From: an uncultured Pelagibacteraceae bacterium
GTDB taxonomy: Bacteria > Pseudomonadota > Alphaproteobacteria > Pelagibacterales > Pelagibacteraceae
NCBI GenBank assembly: GCA_902520645.1
Contig: CABYOP010000002.1
Span: forward strand, 1 to 50,564
DNA length: 50,564 nt
Reading direction: 5' to 3'
Part shown: positions 45,444 to 50,564 of the stretch, piece by piece
Numbering within the stretch: position 1 is the first letter of the stretch
Layout: the number at the start of each line of letters is the position of its first letter
Made by a program: the position numbers and the translations under genes
The notes under the pieces: model-generated
Seen by the model: the letters and a program-made list of their open reading frames with translations, nothing else
Databases searched by the model: none
What the model was told of the DNA's origin: nothing

Positions 45444-45953
45444 ATGAGAATTTTAATATTATTTACCTTTTTCATCACTAATACTCTTGCAAATGAATTG
45501 CCAAATCTTAAAAATCTTGTAGTTCACAAAAACCCAAAAACATACAGTAATGTTATTTTTTTAGATAATGCAGACAAAGAAATTAATATTCAAAATTTAG
45601 ATAGTCAGCTAATAATGTTAAATTTTTGGGCAACTTGGTGTGCACCTTGCAGAGAGGAAATGCCCTCTTTAGACAGACTGCAAGTAAATAAAAAGTTAAA
45701 GAATTTGAAAATATACCCAATTAATATTGGCAAAGAAAGACTAGATAAAGTTAACAGTTTTTTTGCTGAATTAGGTATAGATAATTTAGAACCTTATTTT
45801 GATCATCCTTCAACTCTAGCAAAAACTTTTTCTTTAAGAGGACTTCCAACAACTATACTTTTAAATTCCAAAGGAGAAGAGTTTGCAAGAATTATTGGTT
45901 CAATAAATTTTGATGATGAAAATTTTATTAATTGGCTTAAAAATTTAAGTTAA
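45444..45953 (+). CDS. TlpA-like periplasmic thioredoxin
   Basis: The 169-residue product has a signal peptide (residues 1-15, ILILFTFFITNTLANE) and a thioredoxin fold with active site WATWCAPCREEMPSL near 61-75, the redox CAPC pair typical of TlpA/ResA. The cis-proline segment is RGLPTTILLN near 133. TlpA-type proteins reduce periplasmic disulfides, for instance in cytochrome assembly. tlpA next to argH is a familiar alphaproteobacterial pairing. It may act opposite to DsbB encoded at 48 kb. Ends sharing TTAA with the HIG1-type gene. Confidence 0.88.
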   Translation: MRILILFTFFITNTLANELPNLKNLVVHKNPKTYSNVIFLDNADKEINIQNLDSQLIMLNFWATWCAPCREEMPSLDRLQVNKKLKNLKIYPINIGKERLDKVNSFFAELGIDNLEPYFDHPSTLAKTFSLRGLPTTILLNSKGEEFARIIGSINFDDENFINWLKNLS

Positions 45954-46153
45954 TCTTTAAAAAAATAAGCAAAACCCACCAAGGCAACTATAGCAATAAA
46001 TTGTAAAATGACTCTCATTTGCATTAATTTATTTGAATATTTTTTACTTGTTTCTCCACCCTTGAAAAGAGTTCCTATACCTAAAATTAAGACTACACCC
46101 ACTGCAATTAAAAGTGCAATTGATAAAACTTTAACTATTATTCCTGAAAACAT
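45950..46153 (-). CDS. HIG1-type twin-transmembrane protein
   Basis: The 67-residue product has two membrane helices (about 7-29 and 46-65) with a short polar loop, KGGETSKKYSNKLMQMRVIL. The loop motif with Gly-Gly, SNKLM and R-x-x-LQ resembles the HIG1 domain of mitochondrial respiratory supercomplex factors and their alphaproteobacterial relatives. A role with cytochrome oxidase is inferred from family only. It stands alone on the minus strand, divergent from an esterase gene (49 bp). Confidence 0.75.
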   Translation of the reverse strand: MFSGIIVKVLSIALLIAVGVVLILGIGTLFKGGETSKKYSNKLMQMRVILQFIAIVALVGFAYFFKD

Positions 46154-46202
46154 TTTTGTATTGTAAATTGTTTTTAGAAATAAAACACTTAATTAATTAG
46201 CT

Positions 46203-46853
46203 ATGACATTTTGCCTTAACTCCGTAATTATTAGACCTGAAAATACAAGTGAAATAAAAAATGCAATTATTTTATTACATGGATACGGCGGTGATGGAAA
46301 GGACATTAGTATGCTCTCATTAAATTGGAAAAGACATTTGCCAAATACAGTTTTTATATGTCCAAATGGGCACGAGCCATGTGCTATGAACCCTTCAGGA
46401 TATCAATGGTTTGATCTTAGCAAAGAAGAACCATCTTATATATTGGAGCAATCAATTAAAGCTGAGAATGTTATTAAAAAATTTATAGAGGAAGTTAAAT
46501 TGGAATTTAATTTATCAAATAATGAGATATGTTTATCCGGTTTTAGTCAAGGTTGCATGATGTCTATAAATGTTGGCTTAACATCAGAGGAAAAATTTTC
46601 ATGTATTGTTGGTTTCTCTGGTAAAATTATTGATAAAGATAACTTAAAAAATAGAATCAAAAACAAAACAGAAACTTTTCTTATCCATGGTGATACTGAT
46701 CAAATTGTCCCATCAATAAACTTACTAGAAGCAAAAGACTTTTTAATCAGAAACAATGTAAAAGTCGATACGCTTTTAATTAAAAATTGTGATCATCATA
46801 TTCCTATACAAGCTTCTAGCACAGCACTTAATTATATTTTAAAGAAAATTTAA
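46203..46853 (+). CDS. Phospholipase/carboxylesterase family alpha/beta hydrolase
   Basis: The 216-residue product shows LHGYGGDGKDISML near 27 (oxyanion loop), the nucleophile elbow LSGFSQGCMMSINV near 111-124 (Ser in GFSQG), the acid in HGDTDQIVP near 161 and the catalytic His in NCDHHIP near 197. This is the YpfH/EstB-type serine esterase family, cytoplasmic by lack of signal. Substrate cannot be told; short-chain acyl esters are typical. Single-gene unit between two other short units. Confidence 0.85.
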   Translation: MTFCLNSVIIRPENTSEIKNAIILLHGYGGDGKDISMLSLNWKRHLPNTVFICPNGHEPCAMNPSGYQWFDLSKEEPSYILEQSIKAENVIKKFIEEVKLEFNLSNNEICLSGFSQGCMMSINVGLTSEEKFSCIVGFSGKIIDKDNLKNRIKNKTETFLIHGDTDQIVPSINLLEAKDFLIRNNVKVDTLLIKNCDHHIPIQASSTALNYILKKI

Positions 46854-46865
46854 TATCTCTTAATG

Positions 46866-46894
46866 TTGATTAAGTAGATTAACTAAGTTAAAAT
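46866..46894 (+). promoter_or_regulatory. Candidate promoter giving a leaderless HNH mRNA
   Basis: TTGATT (46866-46871), 17-bp spacer, TAAAAT (46889-46894). The ATG at 46901 is at the expected transcription start, and there is no Shine-Dalgarno sequence before it, so the mRNA may be leaderless. Confidence 0.4.
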
Positions 46895-46900
46895 TATTTA

Positions 46901-47470
46901 ATGAATAATTTTATTGAACAAAATGTTTCATTAGAAAAATGTCCAGCATTAGTTTTAAATGCTGATTATAGACCGTTAAGTTATTACCCTTTATCATTAT
47001 GGTCGTGGCAAGACACAGTTAAATCAGTTTTTTTAGATAGGGTAATCATAGTAAGTAATTATGATAGAGTTATAAGGAGTCCCTCATTTAATATGCAATT
47101 ACCAAGTGTTATTGCTCTCAAAGATTACATAGTGCCACAATCAAAACCTAGCTTTACAAGATTTAATGTATTCTTAAGAGATAAATTTTCTTGCCAGTAT
47201 TGTGGTAGCGACGACGAACTTACTTTTGATCATTTGCTTCCAAGATCAAAAGGGGGTGAGACTAACTGGGATAACGTGGTTACTGCATGCTCTACGTGTA
47301 ATGTAAAAAAGGGTGGAAAATTATTAAAAAATTCAGGAATGAAATTACATCAGTATCCTTATAGACCTTCAACAGAGGATTTACATAAAAATGGAAAAAA
47401 TTTTCCTCCAAACTTTCTTCATAAAAGTTGGATGGACTATTTATATTGGGATGTAGAACTAGAAGCTTAG
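46901..47470 (+). CDS. HNH endonuclease family protein
   Basis: The 189-residue product has an N-terminal part starting with KCPALVLNADYRPLSYYPLS and a C-terminal HNH domain: FSCQYCGSDDELTFDHLLPR near 96-115, SKGGETNWDNVVTACSTCN near 116 and a KKGGK end. Two CxxC pairs bind zinc and DHLLPRSKGG supplies the catalytic His. The N-terminal motif with LNADYRPL is characteristic of a chromosomal HNH family widespread in Alphaproteobacteria with no known mobile-element link. Function is unknown; DNA repair or nucleic-acid processing is possible. Its stop overlaps the convergent coq7 by 4 bp. Confidence 0.85.
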   Translation: MNNFIEQNVSLEKCPALVLNADYRPLSYYPLSLWSWQDTVKSVFLDRVIIVSNYDRVIRSPSFNMQLPSVIALKDYIVPQSKPSFTRFNVFLRDKFSCQYCGSDDELTFDHLLPRSKGGETNWDNVVTACSTCNVKKGGKLLKNSGMKLHQYPYRPSTEDLHKNGKNFPPNFLHKSWMDYLYWDVELEA

Positions 47471-48006
47471 ATTTTTTCAGATATATTGATTGCAATTTTA
47501 GAACCAGTTTTTATTATTTTATCTAAAATGGAATAAGCTCCTTTTTTGGATGCACCTTTTTCGTAAGCTATATCCTTATGATTTAATTCATCTTCTCTGA
47601 ATTTGATAATTTTTTTCTTTAAGGCTTTTTCACTATCATCAAGTTGGTTAATTTGATTTAAATAATGTTCATCAATAACTTCCTCAACAGAAGCGGTACA
47701 AAGCATTGCAGCCTTTTTACCTAATAAAGTTGATCCAAAGCCTAAGCCTACACCTAACAAATCCCAAAGAGGTAAAAATTTTGTTGGAGCTATATTTCTT
47801 TTCTTTATTTCCATTTCAAAGAAATCACGATGTTCTTTTTCGTGAATTTTCATTTCTTCAATAGTTTTTTTTAATTTGTCATTTTTCACAAATGTATTTA
47901 AAGCAAGTAATTGACCTTCATAAATTTTTACAGCGCCTCTTTCACCAGCGTGATCCACCCTTATAAATTCCTCAATTTTTTTTTTATCTATTCTTTTCAT
48001 ACCCAA
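47467..48006 (-). CDS. coq7: Demethoxyubiquinone hydroxylase Coq7
   Basis: Diiron monooxygenase hydroxylating C-6 of the ubiquinone ring. The 179-residue product has the ferritin-like repeats with carboxylate/His ligands: FIRVDHAGERGAVKIYEGQL near 14-33, MKIHEKEHRDFFE near 53, LCTASVEEVIDEHYLNQ near 101 and KFREDELNHKDIAYEKG near 133. It therefore needs oxygen, consistent with an aerobic organism. It overlaps dsbB by 23 bp in the run dedA-dsbB-coq7, and complements ubiE and ubiB at 36-38 kb. Confidence 0.94.
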   Translation of the reverse strand: MGMKRIDKKKIEEFIRVDHAGERGAVKIYEGQLLALNTFVKNDKLKKTIEEMKIHEKEHRDFFEMEIKKRNIAPTKFLPLWDLLGVGLGFGSTLLGKKAAMLCTASVEEVIDEHYLNQINQLDDSEKALKKKIIKFREDELNHKDIAYEKGASKKGAYSILDKIIKTGSKIAINISEKI

Positions 48007-48469
48007 AGTAAATTTTTGTTAAACCAATAGTTAATACTAAAGAAATTATTATATTAAAGCTTGTAAGAGACAATCCAAAAATTTTAAATGTTACATCTTT
48101 GCAACTTATACTTTTTTGTTGTAATTGCTTCAATATTTCATTTTTATCAATAATATTTGCTCCCTTTTCTAGATCGCATAGCAAAGACTCTTGTATAAAA
48201 CCCTGTTCAATTCCTAAGTGATATAAGGATAGTATTGTTGCTATAAAAAAAATTATAGCCAATAAGAGAATAAAGTATTTTTCTAATTTGTTGAATTTAT
48301 AATTTATTAGAATAATTAAGATTGCTAAAAAAAATGGAATTCTTTCATACAAACAAAGAGAGCAGGGTTGGTGTCCAAGTATATATTCTATAAAATATGC
48401 AGATATTAAGGCAATCAAGCTTATTAAAAATATTGCTATGAATAAATTTTTTTTACTAAGATTAAACAT
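47984..48469 (-). CDS. dsbB: DsbB-family disulfide bond formation protein
   Basis: Inner-membrane protein that reoxidises periplasmic DsbA and passes electrons to quinone. The 161-residue product has four membrane helices (about 8-28, 42-58, 62-82, 128-150). The first redox pair is GHQPCSLCLYERIPFFLA near 33-50. The second pair is formed by cysteines in LLCDLEKGA and KSISCKDVTF near 95-122. It overlaps dedA (8 bp) and coq7 (23 bp), so all three are likely one transcript; quinone made by Coq7 is its electron acceptor. Confidence 0.93.
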   Translation of the reverse strand: MFNLSKKNLFIAIFLISLIALISAYFIEYILGHQPCSLCLYERIPFFLAILIILINYKFNKLEKYFILLLAIIFFIATILSLYHLGIEQGFIQESLLCDLEKGANIIDKNEILKQLQQKSISCKDVTFKIFGLSLTSFNIIISLVLTIGLTKIYFGYEKNR

Positions 48470-49067
48470 TAAATTTATAAAATAAAAATATTATTAAAAA
48501 TATAATAACAAGCAATATTCCTAAAATGGTAAACCATTTTGATCCATGGCTATTCATAAATTCAGTAAATAAATGACCGAATTTATAAGATAAGTAAGAA
48601 ATAATAAAAAATCTAAGACTTCTAGAAATTAGACTTACAAAAATAAATATAAGCAAATTGAAACCGATTAATCCACTTGCTATCGTGAAAGCTTTATAGG
48701 GCAGAGGAGTAAAGCCTGCTAAAAAAAGTATACTGAGCCATGCTAGAAAGCCCTCTCCAATAGATAGACTATATTTTAATTTTTCAACTTTGTTTTCATA
48801 TCCATAAAACTCTATTACTTCAAAGGCTAAGTCATAAAAAAACGATCCTAAAAAGTATCCAAAAACACCTCCTAAAACTGAAAAGATAGACGCTATCAAA
48901 AATATTTTTATGTAATTTTTTTTCTTTGCTATGACCATAGGCACAATCATAACATCTGGAGGTATAGGAAAAAATGAACTTTCAATAAATGAAACTAAAC
49001 CTAAGTAAAAGTTTGAGCTTTTATGTGATGCTAAATCTAAACATTTTCTGTAAAGAGTTTGAAACAT
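48462..49067 (-). CDS. DedA/SNARE-associated membrane protein (YqaA-like)
   Basis: The 201-residue product has about five membrane segments. The FIESSFFPIPPDVMIVPMVI segment near 27-46 is the re-entrant loop with conserved Glu and prolines of the DedA/VTT superfamily, and LAGFTPLPYKAFTIASGLIG near 115 is the second conserved half. The family includes flippases of undecaprenyl phosphate or phosphatidylethanolamine; this YqaA-type subgroup is uncharacterised. It is the first gene of dedA-dsbB-coq7, divergent from tRNA-Leu. Confidence 0.88.
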   Translation of the reverse strand: MFQTLYRKCLDLASHKSSNFYLGLVSFIESSFFPIPPDVMIVPMVIAKKKNYIKIFLIASIFSVLGGVFGYFLGSFFYDLAFEVIEFYGYENKVEKLKYSLSIGEGFLAWLSILFLAGFTPLPYKAFTIASGLIGFNLLIFIFVSLISRSLRFFIISYLSYKFGHLFTEFMNSHGSKWFTILGILLVIIFLIIFLFYKFNV

Positions 49068-49108
49068 TTTTTGGTTTTAATATAATTTTAGTTCTTATAC
49101 TATTTAAA

Positions 49109-49114
49109 TATAAT
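49109..49114 (+). promoter_or_regulatory. Candidate -10 element of the tRNA-Leu gene
   Basis: A perfect TATAAT ends 15 bp before the mature tRNA 5' end, giving a start about 9 bp upstream. No convincing -35 hexamer is visible at the right spacing, so this is tentative. Confidence 0.4.
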
Positions 49115-49129
49115 TTAATTCAAATTAGT

Positions 49130-49214
49130 GGGCGAATGGCGGAACTGGTAGACGCGCACGACTCAAAATCGTGTTTCGCAAGAAGTGAGAGTTCGATTCT
49201 CTCTTCGCCCACCA
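49130..49214 (+). tRNA. tRNA-Leu (anticodon CAA)
   Basis: Acceptor stem GGGCGAA pairs with TTCGCCC, the anticodon arm is CACGA-CTCAAAA-TCGTG (anticodon CAA, reads UUG), the long class II variable arm TTTCGCAAGAAGTG fits leucine, and the T-arm is GAGAG-TTCGATT-CTCTC. The discriminator A and an encoded CCA end at 49214. Short open frames crossing it on both strands are not genes. It lies 6 bp before the acyl-CoA synthetase start. Confidence 0.97.
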
Positions 49215-49220
49215 AAAGAT

Positions 49221-50564
49221 ATGGAAATAAATAAACAAAATAATCTTTTAGAGCTTTTTTATCAGCAATACCTAAAAGAAAAACCTGATCAAATTTTTTT
49301 GAAATCATTAAAAAATTTAGACAATGAATTTACTTGGAAAGAAACTTATTCAAATATTCTTAAATTATCTGAAGAATTAAGTCTATTTATAAAGAACAAA
49401 GATCGCTGCTTATTAATTTCAGAAAATAGACCAGAATGGATGATTACTGATTTAGCAATAATGCTTGCAAAAGGTATCACTGTTCCAGCGTATACAACCT
49501 ATGTTGAAAGAGATTACGAATATTTAATTGACGATTGTAATCCATCAATTGTAATCGTTTCAGATCATTTACAATATAAAAAAATTAAAAACATAATTAA
49601 GTCTAAACCTTTCATAAAAAAAATATTATCTTTTGAAGAAATTAAAGATGAAAGTGATGTTGTTTGTATAAAAAGTATTTTTAAAAAAGAAAAATACAAA
49701 GAAAAAAATTTTCTAGACTTAGATATTTCTAGAAAAGATCTCGCCTGCATAATTTACACTTCAGGTACACAAGGAAACCCAAAAGGTGTGATGTTAAGTC
49801 ATGGAGGAATATTAAGTAATTGTGAAGGTGCTTTATTTTTACTCAAAGAGTTTATTTCAAAAAAAGCTAGGTTTCTAACCTGGTTACCCTTGTCACACTC
49901 GTATGAGCACACTGTTCAATTTGTTCAAATAGCGCTGGGTGCTAAGGTTTTTTATGCTGAAAGCATAGACAAGCTGATAAAAAATATGGGTGAATGTAAT
50001 CCTGATATTATGACTGCTGTTCCAAGATTTTATCAGAATTTATATCAAAAAATAAATGCATCCTTTAATAAAACAAAAGGCCTTAAAAAATATCTAATTA
50101 ATAAGATGCTCTCTCTTGGAGAGAAGACTCTATTTAAAAATAAATTATCTAACTTAGAAAAAGCACAAGATATTATTTGTGAAAAGCTTGTTAGAAAAAA
50201 AATAAAAGCACAATTTGGCGGTTCTCTAAAATTATTTATTTCTGGAGGCGGTGCATTGGATAAAGATGTAGGAGTATTTTTAAATTCCATAGGATTACCC
50301 ACATTACAAGGATATGGTTTAACGGAGACCTCTCCTGTAGTTAGCTGTAACCCAAAAGATGATATAAGAATTGACACTGTTGGACCTGCTTTTGCTGCAA
50401 ATGAGGTTAAAATAGCAGATGATGGTGAGATCTTGGTTAAGGGTGAAAATGTAATGTTAGGTTATTGGAATAATGATGAGGAAACCAAAAAGGTTTTAAA
50501 AGATGGATGGCTATATACTGGTGATATTGGTCATTTTGAAAATAAATACCTAAAAATTACAGAT
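49221..50564 (+). CDS. Long-chain acyl-CoA synthetase (AMP-binding), 3'-truncated by window edge
   Basis: Activates fatty acids to acyl-CoA via an acyl-adenylate. The frame opens at ATG 49221 (6 bp after the tRNA) and runs 448 codons to the window end without a stop; full-length members have about 590-600. The P-loop CIIYTSGTQGNPKGVMLSH lies near 175-193, TWLPLSHSYEHT near 220, and the adenylation motif LQGYGLTETSPVVS near 361-374, then DGWLYTGDIG near 434. The missing part is the C-terminal cap. This is the FAA1/long-chain type resembling FadD15. The start may share the tRNA transcript. Confidence 0.93.
   Translation, partial: MEINKQNNLLELFYQQYLKEKPDQIFLKSLKNLDNEFTWKETYSNILKLSEELSLFIKNKDRCLLISENRPEWMITDLAIMLAKGITVPAYTTYVERDYEYLIDDCNPSIVIVSDHLQYKKIKNIIKSKPFIKKILSFEEIKDESDVVCIKSIFKKEKYKEKNFLDLDISRKDLACIIYTSGTQGNPKGVMLSHGGILSNCEGALFLLKEFISKKARFLTWLPLSHSYEHTVQFVQIALGAKVFYAESIDKLIKNMGECNPDIMTAVPRFYQNLYQKINASFNKTKGLKKYLINKMLSLGEKTLFKNKLSNLEKAQDIICEKLVRKKIKAQFGGSLKLFISGGGALDKDVGVFLNSIGLPTLQGYGLTETSPVVSCNPKDDIRIDTVGPAFAANEVKIADDGEILVKGENVMLGYWNNDEETKKVLKDGWLYTGDIGHFENKYLKITD

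Noticed and set aside
46901..47470. HNH gene as part of an intron or mobile element
   Set aside because: No flanking repeats, intron or phage genes; the family with LNADYRPL is a normal chromosomal gene in Alphaproteobacteria.
48989..49308. Open frames over tRNA-Leu on both strands
   Set aside because: They read through the tRNA and show no protein family; typical false frames over tRNA genes.

Overview
The window looks like a stretch of chromosome from a SAR11-type alphaproteobacterium (Candidatus Pelagibacter or a close relative). The evidence is the very A+T-rich sequence, near-absent intergenic space, short proteins, lysine/asparagine/isoleucine-rich composition and gene orders typical of Alphaproteobacteria (fabI-fabB-fabA next to irr; ubiB-ubiE-mutM-rpsT-dnaA; tsaB-fur-miaB-phoH-ybeY-lnt-metK; nusA-infB-rbfA-rpsO-pnp; argH-lptM-lysA). 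I see no prophage, insertion sequence, CRISPR array or biosynthetic island. It is core genome under strong streamlining.

Layout. 1-3.5 kb (minus): heat-shock chaperones grpE-dnaK-dnaJ, with dnaJ running off the left edge. 3.5-6.8 kb: rdgB, an LpoA/LppC-like periplasmic protein, rsmI and a DolP-like BON lipoprotein. 6.8-9.1 kb (minus): a malic enzyme/phosphotransacetylase hybrid. 9.1-20.6 kb (mostly plus): murJ, trpS, nfu, a Bax-like glucosaminidase, a polysaccharide deacetylase (minus), a short tsaB, a Fur-family regulator, miaB, phoH-like, ybeY, lnt and metK. 20.6-27.3 kb (plus): the nusA-infB-rbfA-rpsO-pnp operon behind a promoter and an intrinsic-terminator hairpin, with infB broken by one extra A in an A8 tract. 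27.3-29.8 kb (minus): unsaturated fatty-acid genes fabA-fabB-fabI. 29.9-32.8 kb (plus): irr, rubrerythrin, an Fe-S oxidoreductase and a DUF3501 protein. 32.8-37.9 kb (minus): ubiE-ubiB-coaBC-dut-moeB-like-SH3. 38-42 kb (plus): mutM, rpsT, a 304-bp AT-rich gap, dnaA, dnaN. 42-45.4 kb (minus): argH-lptM-lysA-plsC, including a 43-residue LptM-like lipoprotein. 45.4-50.6 kb: a TlpA-like thioredoxin, a HIG1-type protein, an esterase, an HNH protein, dedA-dsbB-coq7 (minus), tRNA-Leu(CAA) and a long-chain acyl-CoA synthetase running off the right edge.

How the genes connect. Ubiquinone biosynthesis appears twice (ubiE/ubiB and coq7). Envelope building is spread along the window (murJ, glucosaminidase, deacetylase, lnt, plsC, lysA, lptM, LpoA-like, DolP-like). 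Translation, RNA metabolism and replication initiation form the middle. The strongest non-textbook signal is a 17-bp motif (TTTAGAA-N3-TTATAAA) just upstream of irr that recurs twice around the rubrerythrin promoter. It suggests that Irr controls itself and an iron/peroxide operon of partly unknown function. Other points of interest are the infB homopolymer frameshift, the promoter-hairpin leader of nusA where rimP would usually sit, an orphan tRNA T-arm between pnp and fabI, and convergent gene pairs that share their stop codons.
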